A DNA stretch of 64,000 nucleotides from Shewanella psychrotolerans. GTDB lineage: Bacteria; Pseudomonadota; Gammaproteobacteria; Enterobacterales; Shewanellaceae. Each line of letters opens with the position of its first letter. Position 1 is the first letter of the stretch. Of the stretch, positions 40,941-49,908 are shown piece by piece. A program made the translations under genes and the position numbers. The notes beneath the pieces are model-generated. The model did no database searches, was not told the DNA's origin, and saw only the letters and a program-made list of their open reading frames with translations. The DNA lies in contig NZ_CP080419.1 of the NCBI RefSeq assembly GCF_019457595.1, positions 1,054,001-1,118,000 of the forward strand. The letters run 5' to 3'.

Positions 40941-41017
40941 AGGGGTGTAGTTCCAATTGGTAGAACAGCGGTCTCCAAAACCGATGGTTGCGGGTTCGAG
41001 TCCTGCCACCCCTGCCA
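40941..41017 (+). tRNA. tRNA-Trp (CCA)
   Basis: A 77-nt cloverleaf with encoded CCA. The acceptor AGGGGTG pairs with CACCCCT, the anticodon loop is CTCCAAA with CCA anticodon, and the T-arm is GCGGG-TTCGAGT-CCTGC. The outermost anticodon-stem pair is a G-A mismatch. A terminator follows. Its right flank contains gene fragments, as expected of an integration site. Confidence 0.95.
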
Positions 41018-41024
41018 AATTTAG

Positions 41025-41058
41025 AAGGCCTAGCAGAAATGCTAGGCCTTTGTCTTTT
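41025..41058 (+). terminator. Terminator of tRNA-Trp
   Basis: AAGGCCTAGCA pairs with TGCTAGGCCTT around GAAA and is followed by a T-rich tract. Confidence 0.85.
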
Positions 41059-41087
41059 CTGGTTTTTTTAAATTCTTTACTTTTTAG

Positions 41088-41303
41088 CTCTCGCAAAGCA
41101 AGGTGGGTATTCGTCATGATACTGTTTCAAGCTTTGAGCTAAATCCAGACTCGACTAAAAAAATTAGAAACACTGTTTGAGATCTTATCTGCATTAAACT
41201 TAGCGCTAGATATAAAGGTTAGAGATCCACAGCGGTTAGATGAACATCAATATGATAATACTACTGTGCGCAACCAAGGATGGAAGGGGAGTTGCTGTGG
41301 CTA
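41088..41303 (+). pseudogene. HipB-like antitoxin fragment (XRE helix-turn-helix)
   Basis: The plus strand reads LSQSKVGIRHDTVSSFE then LNPDSTK (41088-41159) and, one base out of phase after an A-run, LETLFEILSALNLALDI then KVRDPQRLDEHQYD (from about 41163). This is the back half of an XRE-type antitoxin: recognition helix, the F-E-x-N-P-D-S-T linker and the TLFKILSALxLxL dimer helix, as in HipB. The N-terminus is missing and the A-run frameshift breaks it. A following GTGGCTAGTCGTACT could be the remains of a hipA start. Non-functional. Confidence 0.6.
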
Positions 41304-41394
41304 GTCGTACTTAATATCGAATAATCGCCTTACCACTATAGTTAAACTAGTAAGCCGAAAACCCGATAAAAGCTATTACTTCGATGAGACTTTG

Positions 41395-41605
41395 TTGCGT
41401 AATTCTGACAGAAAACCTAATTGTCTGAAATTGAGCTGCTCTTATACAACATACTGAGTTTCAGGCATACCAAGCCCTGTAAGCTTGTTCAGCGCTTTAA
41501 TCATGGCGTAAAGTTTCACCAACCTGAGCATTGTAATTTCTCAGGCTTAACTTCCCACCTAGCAACTGCTTCACTCGATACATGGCTGTTTCTGATATAG
41601 TGTTT
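41395..41605 (-). pseudogene. 3' fragment of an IS5-family transposase and IS end
   Basis: On the minus strand the sequence reads NTISETAMYRVKQLLGGKL, SLRNYNAQVGET, a one-base shift, then MIKALNKLTGLGMPETQYVV and a stop at 41442. This is the C-terminal end of an IS5-type transposase, including the E-T-x-MYRxK catalytic-glutamate helix. The stretch down to about 41395 would be the IS right end. The N-terminal two thirds are gone. Confidence 0.7.
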
Positions 41606-41612
41606 TCAAAGT

Positions 41613-41641
41613 AACAACACCGGCTAAATGCCGGTGTTGTT
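41613..41641 (-). terminator. Hairpin after the sulfotransferase gene
   Basis: AACAACACCGGC pairs with GCCGGTGTTGTT around TAAAT, ten bases past the stop codon. The T-tract is weak. Confidence 0.6.
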
Positions 41642-41650
41642 ACAGCTGCT

Positions 41651-43450
41651 TTATTTGAGCATCTGCTCTGGATGGATCACTTGCGCCCGATAACCTGTAG
41701 CAAACATATCATGGCTATTAATGTCGATACGCACCGCTGGCTCGGTCTCACCATATCTGTGTTCAACCAAAATGGAATGCACCTTACCAGTGGTATCATC
41801 GAGCTTCATATTGCCATAGCCGCCGCCAAGGCCAAATAAACCTGCTGAGGCAAAATAGCTTAATATGCTGTCTTTATCGGCTTGATATTTAACAATTGAA
41901 GTTACCGGGGAATAGCCTTTGTATCCCAGCTCATCCTTACCATAGTGCCATACTTGTTCCACGGTCATTTTGTCTTCATCAATCTTATATTCTACTGCGC
42001 GAGAATACTTACTGGTGGCAAACATAGGCTGAGCGAGATGACGCCCATCGCCATTATCAAATACGGTCCAGGTTCCCTTTTCATCAACCTTATAAGCAGT
42101 GTGTGGCGTATATACAAAATCAAATTCGCTCCCATTACACATGCCACGTGTGGTGCAGCTGATTACTTTGCCATTAGCATCAACGGGGGTTAATAGTTTA
42201 GTGGCTAATGAATCATTCCAGTTTTGGGGTGGACTGAGGATCCACTTAACTTGCTTGTCGCGACCAATTTTAATCACTGCCGATTGATGTCGAGAACTAA
42301 TGACAATACTGTCATCTATGGGGTCATAGTCAATTGAGTTAACATGTGCCCAGTTGCGGCCAGTTTCTACGCCATGGATATCACCCATAGGTGCATTACG
42401 CAGCTCGGTCGCCGATGCCTGTTTGCCTTCTTGCTCAATATTTATGTTTAAGCACACAGCGCCTGCGTCTAACGACAGTAATGCCGCGTCGCGCATAGGG
42501 TCGAGAATTTGGTTTAAATCCCAGTAATCGACCAGTTTGCCGTTAGTATCTACTTCGATGATATGATCTCGTACAGTATTAACTAATAGGCCATCTGGGC
42601 GTCGGTAATCTTTAGCCGCCACGCGTAATAAAAAATTTCCATTTTCTATTTGAATCCCTTCATGGGATGCATCAATAAAATTCCCAGGCAGACGATGAGA
42701 TGAAATCATTCGTCCCATTAGCGTCATTTGTTTCCACGTTTGGCCTTGTACCCACACCATATTGCCTTCAGCGGTGATATTCATGCCCATGGCATAACCT
42801 GCACCATCAAAGCGGCTTGAATCATGTGTGGTGTAGGGATTCATAAACCAGCGAATATCGCCTGCTGTATCGATAATAAAAAAGCCGGGCTTAGCATCCC
42901 AAGCAAAGGCTCCTGGTGCGGTGGGATTGTTATGCATTAAGGGAGATGATTTCCCGTCAGGATTGGTCCAGTTAAGAAAATACAACCTGTCTTTAAAGTC
43001 AGCTGCTACTTTTTTTACCTCAACTAACGGCGCTTTAGCCCATTGACCTTCTGAAAAGCCCATGTCGACATCTGGGGTCATTAATTGATAATCATGTTGT
43101 TTTTGTTTTCCGTCTTCTTGCCAGCTGATGGTGAATTTATTCAAATGATCTGGGTACAAGCCAAAAATAGGTACACCACCTTCATCCATAATACGCATAT
43201 CTGCAACGGCATAGGTAATATCGACGCCCAGTTCACCTTTTTTATGGATCTTAACCTTAACATCTGAGATTGAGTGGCCATCTAGGGTTAACAATGCTGT
43301 TAGTGGGGCATTTTCGTAAGGGTTATGAATAATATAGCCTAGGGGCGAACCACTGACAGGCATGGGTTTCATGCCTGTCATATTTGCTTGTACAACTAAG
43401 GCACAACTGCTGGTCATCAAGATCAACAATAGTGATAATGTCTTCCACAT
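41651..43450 (-). CDS. Arylsulfate sulfotransferase (AssT family)
   Basis: About 599 residues from ATG 43450 (preceded by GAGAGAG); an earlier in-frame ATG lies five codons upstream. A signal peptide (WKTLSLLLILMTSSCALVVQA) directs it to the periplasm. The family transfers sulfate between phenols through a sulfo-histidine. The active-site residues line up: SHEGIQ at about residue 263, WAHVNSIDYD near 368, SSRH near 386 and YTPHTAY near 448, whose His is the expected transient sulfo-acceptor. The C-x5-C pair (CTTRGMC, about 430-436) matches the disulfide that DsbL/DsbI install in E. coli AssT. No dsbL/dsbI genes lie nearby. Monocistronic, beside decayed mobile-gene fragments. Confidence 0.9.
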   Translation of the reverse strand: MWKTLSLLLILMTSSCALVVQANMTGMKPMPVSGSPLGYIIHNPYENAPLTALLTLDGHSISDVKVKIHKKGELGVDITYAVADMRIMDEGGVPIFGLYPDHLNKFTISWQEDGKQKQHDYQLMTPDVDMGFSEGQWAKAPLVEVKKVAADFKDRLYFLNWTNPDGKSSPLMHNNPTAPGAFAWDAKPGFFIIDTAGDIRWFMNPYTTHDSSRFDGAGYAMGMNITAEGNMVWVQGQTWKQMTLMGRMISSHRLPGNFIDASHEGIQIENGNFLLRVAAKDYRRPDGLLVNTVRDHIIEVDTNGKLVDYWDLNQILDPMRDAALLSLDAGAVCLNINIEQEGKQASATELRNAPMGDIHGVETGRNWAHVNSIDYDPIDDSIVISSRHQSAVIKIGRDKQVKWILSPPQNWNDSLATKLLTPVDANGKVISCTTRGMCNGSEFDFVYTPHTAYKVDEKGTWTVFDNGDGRHLAQPMFATSKYSRAVEYKIDEDKMTVEQVWHYGKDELGYKGYSPVTSIVKYQADKDSILSYFASAGLFGLGGGYGNMKLDDTTGKVHSILVEHRYGETEPAVRIDINSHDMFATGYRAQVIHPEQMLK

Positions 43451-43859
43451 AATTAACTCTCTCAAATTATTTTCGCGCCAGTATAATCCCGCCCCAAGGG
43501 ATAGCAGCTTAACGACAATACAATCGTTGGCTGGATCACAGTTGGCTGGCTAAAAATGCGAAGGTTATCGTGTTACAGTATGCGATATCGACTCATTTCT
43601 GGTCTCGTGTGGCTAAACTTGCATTTAAATGGTCTGAGTTTTTTGAATGAAATGACTAGAGAGAAAATATGCAGGATGACTAACAGTAATAGTAACTGTT
43701 GCGGGGCCTGGCAGATTCTAGATAAGTCGTTCAAAAATGAACGGCTTTTTGCTTTTCTAAGCTTTATCATTTCACTCAGCCTCCCTGATTATTTACGTAC
43801 AGTGACATAGGTAGTGCCAAGGGGTATCCTTATGGCGATGATTTTTGTCGGGAGGCGAC
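43451..43859. other. Intergenic region upstream of holD
   Basis: About 410 bases. An open stretch at 43513-43650 reads RWLDHSWLAKNAKVIVLQYA, continues ISTHFWSRVAKLAFKWSEFFE and stops; it looks protein-like but has no start and no family I recognise, so it may be a relic. A terminator-like hairpin (AAGTCGTTCA with TGAACGGCTT) at 43724-43750 is followed by a T-run. Confidence 0.4.
43724..43752 (+). terminator. Terminator-like hairpin upstream of holD
   Basis: AAGTCGTTCA and TGAACGGCTT pair around AAAA (one G-T pair) followed by TTT. There is no known gene ending before it, so it may terminate a short RNA or be left from a lost gene. Confidence 0.6.
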
Positions 43860-44198
43860 TTGGAAAGAAGTGCATATTTAGATGCTATGGACATTACCCG
43901 TTGGGTGGAAAAAGGTGCTGATATCCCCCTTTACCCCATCTTGGTAGACAGGGGCGCAAGGGTTTCAGCCGAGCACCCTATTATACGCCAAGTGTTGACA
44001 CTCTTTCCTGAACAGGAAAAGCAGGTGGTCATCAGCGATACCTTGAGCGGTACTAAAGAGGTATTTTGGGATATGCGCAGTGTCAGATTACCTAAGGTGT
44101 CTTGTGTCATTAGCTCGGCGCCTTTGGCGGTTTTAGAGCAGCAAAGCAAGGCCAAGCGTGCTTTGTGGCAGGCGATATGGGAGGTAAATGCCCAATGA
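43860..44198 (+). CDS. holD: DNA polymerase III psi subunit HolD
   Basis: About 112 residues of the clamp-loader accessory protein that ties the chi subunit to the gamma complex. The family opening shows as YLDAMDITRWVEKG (E. coli: LGITQW), and the C-terminal KAKRALWQAIWE matches the LWQQI end. The start is probably TTG 43860 with GGAGG at 43851-43855; a TTG at 43845 is an alternative. It overlaps rimI by four bases (ATGA), the conserved holD-rimI arrangement, which supports this poorly conserved call. Confidence 0.8.
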   Translation: MERSAYLDAMDITRWVEKGADIPLYPILVDRGARVSAEHPIIRQVLTLFPEQEKQVVISDTLSGTKEVFWDMRSVRLPKVSCVISSAPLAVLEQQSKAKRALWQAIWEVNAQ

Positions 44199-44638
44199 CC
44201 TTAGCGCTGAAAACCCTTAATCGAGAACAGGCTCCGCTTTTACATGAGCTGGAGAGCGTCTGTCATCGTTTCCCTATGTCTTTGACCAACCTAGAGACCT
44301 GTTTTGGGCGTTTCTACCATGTCATCGGTCTCTTGGATGGTGAGGAACTCATCGGGTTTGCCATTTTGCATCAACTCTTTGAAGATGCCACGTTGATGGA
44401 TATCTGTGTCAGCCCCACTTCTCAGGGACAAGGTTTAGGCAAGCGTCTCACGGAGGCATTAATCGAGCTGGCAGCGACCCAAGGCGCCGAACGTATGATG
44501 TTGGAAGTAAGGGCCTCTAATGAACGGGCTATCGCCTTATATCGCCAAATGGGCTTTGTTCAGACAGGGATGCGCCCTAACTATTACCAGCTGGAACAGG
44601 GTAAAGAGGATGCCATCTTGATGGAGCTCTTGTTTTAG
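44195..44638 (+). CDS. rimI: Ribosomal protein S18 alanine N-acetyltransferase RimI
   Basis: A 147-residue GNAT enzyme that acetylates the N-terminal alanine of ribosomal protein S18. The acetyl-CoA loop reads SQGQGLGKRLTEAL at about residue 75, with VRASNERAIALYRQMGFVQTGMRPNYY as the later GNAT motif. The start ATG overlaps the holD stop (ATGA), and a GGGAGG lies ten bases upstream inside holD. Translationally coupled with holD. Confidence 0.93.
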   Translation: MTLALKTLNREQAPLLHELESVCHRFPMSLTNLETCFGRFYHVIGLLDGEELIGFAILHQLFEDATLMDICVSPTSQGQGLGKRLTEALIELAATQGAERMMLEVRASNERAIALYRQMGFVQTGMRPNYYQLEQGKEDAILMELLF

Positions 44639-44647
44639 ATTGATTTA

Positions 44648-44677
44648 AAAAAATAGCGCCAAATGGCGCTATTTTAT
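44648..44677. terminator. Bidirectional terminator between rimI and lipA
   Basis: AAATAGCGCC pairs with GGCGCTATTT around AAAT, with A- and T-runs, between convergent rimI and lipA. Confidence 0.85.
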
Positions 44678-44694
44678 ATTGAGTCTATGGAGAC

Positions 44695-45660
44695 TTACTT
44701 AACTTCTTTTCCCTGAGCCTGTAGGTCGGCATGGTAGCTAGAGCGTACCATAGGGCCACAGGCTGCATGGGTAAAGCCAATCTCTTCAGCGAACTCTCTC
44801 AGTTCATCAAACTCAGCTGGCGGTACGTAACGCTCAACTGGTAGGTGGAACTTAGATGGCTGCAGGTATTGACCGAGTGTCAGCATTTCAACGTTATGAG
44901 CGCGTAGATCTTGCAATACTTCTGCGATCTCTTCGTTGGTTTCACCTAGCCCCATCATAAGACCTGATTTAGTCGGAATGCTTGGGTGGCGTTCTTTGAA
45001 CTTCTTAAGCAGATCAAGCGACCATTGGTAATTCGCGCCTGGGCGCGCCTTGCGATAGTGCTTAGGTGCGGTCTCTAGATTGTGGTTAAACACATCGGGT
45101 GGCTCAGTGGCCAAAATATCGAGTGCAGCATCGATACGACCGCGGAAATCCGGTACTAAGATCTCAATTTTGATCTCTGGATTAAGAATGCGAATTTCGC
45201 GAATGCAGTCTGCAAAATGCTGTGCACCACCGTCACGCAGATCGTCACGGTCAACCGAGGTGATCACCACGTATTTAAGTTTCATATCGGCAATCGTTTG
45301 CGCTAGTTTAACAGGCTCTTCTGCATCCGGTTTGAGTGGACGGCCATGGGCAACATCGCAAAATGGACAGCGACGAGTACAAATAGCGCCTAAGATCATA
45401 AAGGTCGCTGTACCGTGGTTGAAGCACTCTGCCAGATTTGGGCATGACGCTTCTTCACATACAGAATGTAGTCCGTTTTTACGTAGCGCTGATTTAATAT
45501 CCAGAATGCGCTGGTTTGACGCGGGCAATTTGACTCTTAACCAGTCGGGTTTACGTAGCATAGTTTCGCGCTCTGAAGGCACGATTTTGACCGGAATTCG
45601 TGAAACTTTTTCCGCATCGCGGAGTTTTACTCCTGGTTGTAATCTTTCAGGCCTAGTCAT
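44695..45660 (-). CDS. lipA: Lipoyl synthase LipA
   Basis: A 321-residue radical-SAM enzyme that inserts two sulfurs into octanoyl groups to form lipoate on dehydrogenase complexes. The auxiliary cluster motif [12 protein letters not shown] is near residue 64 and the radical-SAM motif CTRRCPFC near residue 94. The C-terminal RSSY serine motif, which ligates the auxiliary cluster, is present (MVRSSYHA). It is one base behind lipB, in the usual ybeD-lipB-lipA order. Confidence 0.97.
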   Translation of the reverse strand: MTRPERLQPGVKLRDAEKVSRIPVKIVPSERETMLRKPDWLRVKLPASNQRILDIKSALRKNGLHSVCEEASCPNLAECFNHGTATFMILGAICTRRCPFCDVAHGRPLKPDAEEPVKLAQTIADMKLKYVVITSVDRDDLRDGGAQHFADCIREIRILNPEIKIEILVPDFRGRIDAALDILATEPPDVFNHNLETAPKHYRKARPGANYQWSLDLLKKFKERHPSIPTKSGLMMGLGETNEEIAEVLQDLRAHNVEMLTLGQYLQPSKFHLPVERYVPPAEFDELREFAEEIGFTHAACGPMVRSSYHADLQAQGKEVK

Positions 45661-45661
45661 A

Positions 45662-46318
45662 TTACTCTGTTAACCCTTGATGATGTTCTATATGTTGATA
45701 GCCAAGTGTTTGGCTAAACGTTTGAACGAGTTTTTCACCCGCTTCAATGACTGTTTGAGGTCCATTGAGTGGTTTGCATTGAGCCATTTCTAAGCCCGCG
45801 TAGCCACATGGATTAATGCGTTGGAAAGGAGCCATATCCATATCGACATTTAATGCGAGTCCATGGAAGGAGCAGCCTTTACGAATACGTAGTCCTAATG
45901 ACGCAATTTTACGTTCGTCGACGTAAACACCTGGCGCGTTAGCCTTTGGATAAGCTTCAATGTCATACATGGCCAGCATCTTGACAATACTCTGCTCTAT
46001 ATCTGTGACCAGCTGTCTCACACCGATTTTGAGGCGTTTGATATCAAGAAGAGGGTATGCAACCAATTGCCCTGGACCGTGATAGGTGACTTGGCCACCT
46101 CTATCGACTTGGATCACTGGAATATCGCCAGGGTTCAATATATGCTCGCTTTTACCCGCTTGTCCTTGAGTAAAGACTGGAGGATGTTCTACGATCCAAA
46201 GTTCATCTTGGCTGTTTTCATCGCGATTATCGGTGTATTGCTGCATCGCATGCCACACCGATTCGTAATCTTGGCGACCAAGATTACGAACATGTAAAAT
46301 CTTGTCCTTCAAGGGCAA
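45662..46318 (-). CDS. lipB: Octanoyl-[ACP]:protein N-octanoyltransferase LipB
   Basis: A 218-residue enzyme that moves octanoate from acyl-carrier protein to lipoyl domains. Family motifs [20 protein letters not shown], with the conserved lysine in [14 protein letters not shown], and the catalytic cysteine in [10 protein letters not shown] are present. The first step for lipA, which follows on the same transcript. Confidence 0.95.
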   Translation of the reverse strand: MPLKDKILHVRNLGRQDYESVWHAMQQYTDNRDENSQDELWIVEHPPVFTQGQAGKSEHILNPGDIPVIQVDRGGQVTYHGPGQLVAYPLLDIKRLKIGVRQLVTDIEQSIVKMLAMYDIEAYPKANAPGVYVDERKIASLGLRIRKGCSFHGLALNVDMDMAPFQRINPCGYAGLEMAQCKPLNGPQTVIEAGEKLVQTFSQTLGYQHIEHHQGLTE

Positions 46319-46407
46319 CCTCTCCCCTTATCATTAAAGAGCGCTTATTATACGCCCGAAATTAGGAAATGTAAGGTAGATCACATTTCTTATGCTTCTA
46401 GAGTAAA

Positions 46408-46674
46408 TTAAAGTACGCGTTTAACGCCTTCTATCGCTGCTAACTCAATGTAAAGCTTTTCGATTTGCTCTTTACTATTGACGATGACATTGATGGTAAT
46501 TGAGTTGTAAGTGCCTTTGCTTGAGGCTTTGCTGGTTGGCATGTAATCACCAGGCACATGACGCTGTACAACGGCTACCACGTCATCGGCTAAAGTGTCT
46601 CTAGCATCACCAACGACTTTGTATGGAAAAGAAGCTGGGAACTCCATGAGTTCGTGGAATTTGGTATCTAACAT
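46408..46674 (-). CDS. ybeD: YbeD family protein (DUF493/UPF0250)
   Basis: An 88-residue ferredoxin-fold protein with the family motifs [16 protein letters not shown] near residue 10 and [25 protein letters not shown] in the middle, ending IEGVKRVL. Proposed in E. coli to act as an adaptor or regulatory (ACT-like) protein linked to lipoate genes. It sits just upstream of lipB, as in E. coli. Confidence 0.93.
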   Translation of the reverse strand: MLDTKFHELMEFPASFPYKVVGDARDTLADDVVAVVQRHVPGDYMPTSKASSKGTYNSITINVIVNSKEQIEKLYIELAAIEGVKRVL

Positions 46675-46756
46675 TAGTGTGATCTCTTGCCCAATCGGAT
46701 AGCTAATAAAATTGGGGGGTATTATACCTAATTCAACCCTCGGAGGCTAAAAACAA

Positions 46757-46785
46757 AAAAAGTCACCCGAAGGTGACTTTCTCTC
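46757..46785 (-). terminator. Terminator after dacA
   Basis: AAAGTCACC pairs with GGTGACTTT around CGAA. On the minus strand it is followed by a long T-run, just past the dacA stop. Confidence 0.85.
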
Positions 46786-46796
46786 AATTTATAAGA

Positions 46797-47969
46797 TTAG
46801 CTAAACCAACCAGCAAACATCTGTTTAAAGTAATCCATGAGCTTGCTAAACCAGCTGCCTTCATTGACTTCTTGTAGGGTTACAAGTGGGAACTGGGCAA
46901 TATCTTTGCCATTAAGTTGGAAGTAGATGCGTCCAACCACTTCACCTTTTGCCAATGGTGCTGTTAACTCTTTATTGAGTTCAAAGTTAGCTTGTAGGTT
47001 TGCTGCTTGGCCACGGTTTATAGTTATTGGGGTATCGGTTGTTACGCCTAAATCAACCGATTCTCTGTCGCCATACCAAATTTTTTGAGTAACGAAGTTA
47101 TCGCCTGCTTTATAGGGCGTGATGGTTTCGAAAAAGCGGAAACCATAGTTAAGCAACTTTTTACTTTCAGCTTTACGTGCTGATTCACTTGCTGTACCCA
47201 TGACAACAGAGACTAGACGCATGCCATCTTTTGTTGCAGAAGTCACTAGGTTATAACCCGCGCCTGAAGTGTGACCTGTTTTTATTCCGTCTACATTTAA
47301 GCTTTTATCCCAAAGTAGACCGTTACGGTTGTACTGTTTAATACCATTAAAGGTATAGGATTTCTCTGAATAGACTCGATACTCTTCTGGTACGTCGCGG
47401 ATAAGTGCTGCACCAAGTATCGCCATGTCATAGGCTGTTGTTTTATGGTTTTCTGAATCGAGTCCGTGAGAGTTCTCGAAGTAACTGTCTTTCATGCCTA
47501 GCTGCTTAGACCACGAGTTCATCATATCGACAAAACCATCTTCGGTTCCTGCAATATGCTCGGCCATAGCGACACAAGCGTCGTTACCTGATTGAATAAT
47601 AATCCCGCGGTTTAAATCTTCCACAGACACTTGTTTGCCGACTTCGATAAACATCTTTGATGAGTCTGGGAAGTTTTTAGACCAAGCTTTCTTACTAATA
47701 GTGACTTTATCTTCGGGGCTGATATTGCCAATTTTGATCTCATGGCCAATAACGTAGCTAGTCATCATCTTTGTCAAACTTGCCGGATTTAAGCTTTCAT
47801 AAGCATTTTCTTCGGCAATGATCTGCCCAGAATTATAATCCATCAAAATGAAGGCTTTCGCGGCGACTTTAGGTGCATCTGGGGTGACGACTGGCGCAGC
47901 ATTTGCGGCAGTAAAGGAGAGTGAAGTAATAATGAGTAGTGATTTAAAGCTGCGATTTATCAATTTCAT
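46797..47969 (-). CDS. dacA: D-alanyl-D-alanine carboxypeptidase (PBP5/6)
   Basis: A 390-residue periplasmic enzyme that trims the last D-Ala from peptidoglycan side chains. It has a signal peptide (LLIITSLSFTAANA) and the three penicillin-binding motifs: SLTK at about residue 65, SGND near 126 and KTGHTSGAG near 229. A PBP5 C-terminal beta domain and an amphipathic tail (SKLMDYFKQMFAGWF) that anchors it to the inner membrane follow. Length is standard. Confidence 0.95.
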   Translation of the reverse strand: MKLINRSFKSLLIITSLSFTAANAAPVVTPDAPKVAAKAFILMDYNSGQIIAEENAYESLNPASLTKMMTSYVIGHEIKIGNISPEDKVTISKKAWSKNFPDSSKMFIEVGKQVSVEDLNRGIIIQSGNDACVAMAEHIAGTEDGFVDMMNSWSKQLGMKDSYFENSHGLDSENHKTTAYDMAILGAALIRDVPEEYRVYSEKSYTFNGIKQYNRNGLLWDKSLNVDGIKTGHTSGAGYNLVTSATKDGMRLVSVVMGTASESARKAESKKLLNYGFRFFETITPYKAGDNFVTQKIWYGDRESVDLGVTTDTPITINRGQAANLQANFELNKELTAPLAKGEVVGRIYFQLNGKDIAQFPLVTLQEVNEGSWFSKLMDYFKQMFAGWFS

Positions 47970-48093
47970 ATTAAAAAGGCACGTCTTTTAGTTGAATGCG
48001 AAAAGAAAGCGGATATTCAGTCGAGTATAACATTAGTCGACAATGGAATTCAGTGAAGGTTCATTAATCTTAAGTAAATAGCCCATCATTGGG

Positions 48094-48885
48094 CTACTCC
48101 GTTACTCGGTAACTTTGCGGGTAACCATTTTGCTGTAGCTCTTGATGCAGTTTGTCTGCTATTTGTTGTCTACCTATAGGCCCCAGCTGTAGCTTATATA
48201 AATTACCCGTTTGTTGAATTCGAGTTTGTACCTGATATTGTGAGGTTAAGGTTTTTGCGAGTTGTTCGACTCGACGTTTGTCGGATGAGGCGAGAACTTG
48301 CACATAATGTAGGCGCGTGTCTTTCAGTTGGGCTAAGGCCACGGATTCGGGGTTTTCAATATAGATAACCTCAATCTTCACCTTTGCTGTGCCGGTTTTT
48401 AGCATATCCAGTCGATGAGCCGCCGCGTAAGAGAGATCGATTATTCGGTTGTCATGAAATGGGCCACGATCATTCACCCGAACAATAACACTTTTATCAT
48501 TACCGAGGTTGGTGACTTTGACATAGCTTGGTAACGGTAATGTTTTATGGGCCGCAGACATAGAATACATGTCATAGGTTTCACCGTTAGAGGTGAGGTG
48601 ACCGTGAAACTTCTTACCGTACCATGAGGCTATACCTGTCTTTTGATAACCCTTACCCGAGGGCAGTACCTGATAAGATTTACCTAATACAGTATAGGTT
48701 TTCGGGTTACCTCCTCGACTGTAAGGCTCAAATTTAGGATGGGCATCTTCCACTTTGGTGACATCTGGGGCATCGGTTGGTGCCAGATCATCATTGATTT
48801 TATAGCGACTACTTTGAGACGAGCAGGCGCCAAGTAACAATAAACTTAATAGAAGTAAAGAAGATAAAAATTTACTGTTTAGCAT
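48094..48885 (-). CDS. rlpA: Septal-ring lytic transglycosylase-like lipoprotein RlpA
   Basis: About 263 residues from the ATG at 48885; a second ATG two codons upstream also fits. Lipobox LLGAC near residue 20 makes it an outer-membrane lipoprotein. The double-psi beta-barrel reads GIASWYGKKFHGHLTSNGE with VRVNDRGPFHDNRIIDLS and the conserved catalytic DRGPF. A C-terminal SPOR domain (HYVQVLASSDKRRVEQLAKTL) binds stripped glycan at the division site. The start overlaps the end of mltB by a few codons, indicating coupling. Confidence 0.93.
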   Translation of the reverse strand: MLNSKFLSSLLLLSLLLLGACSSQSSRYKINDDLAPTDAPDVTKVEDAHPKFEPYSRGGNPKTYTVLGKSYQVLPSGKGYQKTGIASWYGKKFHGHLTSNGETYDMYSMSAAHKTLPLPSYVKVTNLGNDKSVIVRVNDRGPFHDNRIIDLSYAAAHRLDMLKTGTAKVKIEVIYIENPESVALAQLKDTRLHYVQVLASSDKRRVEQLAKTLTSQYQVQTRIQQTGNLYKLQLGPIGRQQIADKLHQELQQNGYPQSYRVTE

Positions 48886-49897
48886 AAGCATCTTTCAACT
48901 GTTGGCTGAATTGATAAACTGCCATAGCATAAAGCGGGCTACGGTTGTAACGGGTGATCACGTAAAAGTTATTAAGCCCTAACCAGTAATCAGTTTTATC
49001 TTCTTGAACTAATTCAACTATCAGCGCCTTTTGGCTGATATCTATGTCGACATTTTGCGCTAAGGCTATCTCTGGTGACAGGATGTCGGCAACCTTATAA
49101 TTGAGTTTTTCCCCTTTCCAAACGGTTAAATTCTCAGGTAACTGGTGATTTGTTAGTGGCAATGTCACTAATTCGCCTTTTTTCCAACCATGTTGATGGA
49201 AGTAGTTTGCCACGCTACCGATAGCGTCAACGGGGTTGCCGACAAGATCGCGTTTGCCATCGTTATCGAAATCAACCGCGTAATGGCGGTAGCTAGATGG
49301 AATAAACTGGCCAAATCCCATTGCACCAGCATAAGAGCCGTTAAGATGAGTAATATCTAAATGCTCCTCTTTGGCTAACTGTTGCAAATTAGCGAGCTCT
49401 TTTCTAAAAAAACGGGCTCTGGGAGTATAGTGAAAACCGAGCGTGTATAGCGCATCGATTACAGGATAGGTACCCATATAGCCGCCATAAAAGGTTTCGA
49501 TACCTATGATAGCGACAATAATTTCAGGATCGACCTCAAACTGCTTGGCCGCTCTAGCTATGGTTTTAGCATGGGTTTTCCAAAATTCAATGCCTTTAGC
49601 TAGGCGCTTGTCGGTAAGGAAAATAGGTTGGTAAAGATGCCAAGGTTTAGCTTCCCAGGGGGTCGTAATAGCATCGATGACTTTTTGATTGTAGTTAGCT
49701 TGAGTTAAGAATTGCTCTATTTCTTGGCGAGAAAAACCAGCGTCTAACTGGGTTTGAATAAACTCACTCTTTAGTGAACTAATATCGCCATCTTGTGGGA
49801 TCACTTTCTCATTAGCGTAACTTGGCGCTGATACAAAATTTAGCGCTGATGCAAAAAGCAAAGGTGCAGCGGTAAAAACGCGCGTTATTTTGTTCAA
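48872..49897 (-). CDS. mltB: Lytic murein transglycosylase MltB
   Basis: About 341 residues; start taken as TTG 49897 with GGAG six bases upstream, giving a signal peptide NKITRVFTAAPLLFASALNFVSA. The nearby GTG at 49909 is an alternative. The catalytic glutamate lies in IIGIETFYGGYMG near residue 130, and SYAGAMGFGQFIPSSYRHYAVD and NYFHQHGWKKGE are family blocks. It cuts peptidoglycan glycan strands, releasing anhydro-muropeptides. A FDNDGKRDL loop resembles an EF-hand. No lipobox, so probably soluble in the periplasm. Confidence 0.93.
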   Translation of the reverse strand: MNKITRVFTAAPLLFASALNFVSAPSYANEKVIPQDGDISSLKSEFIQTQLDAGFSRQEIEQFLTQANYNQKVIDAITTPWEAKPWHLYQPIFLTDKRLAKGIEFWKTHAKTIARAAKQFEVDPEIIVAIIGIETFYGGYMGTYPVIDALYTLGFHYTPRARFFRKELANLQQLAKEEHLDITHLNGSYAGAMGFGQFIPSSYRHYAVDFDNDGKRDLVGNPVDAIGSVANYFHQHGWKKGELVTLPLTNHQLPENLTVWKGEKLNYKVADILSPEIALAQNVDIDISQKALIVELVQEDKTDYWLGLNNFYVITRYNRSPLYAMAVYQFSQQLKDAYAKQ

Positions 49898-49908
49898 TCT
49901 TGACTCCA

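Noticed and set aside
41281-41330. hipA toxin gene next to the HipB fragment
   Set aside because: Only a possible start (GTGGCTAGTCGTACT) is followed by stops in all frames; too little to call a gene.
43556-43810. 84-codon frame upstream of holD with NCCGAWQ
   Set aside because: It runs through a terminator hairpin and a different frame of a protein-like relic; no start signal.
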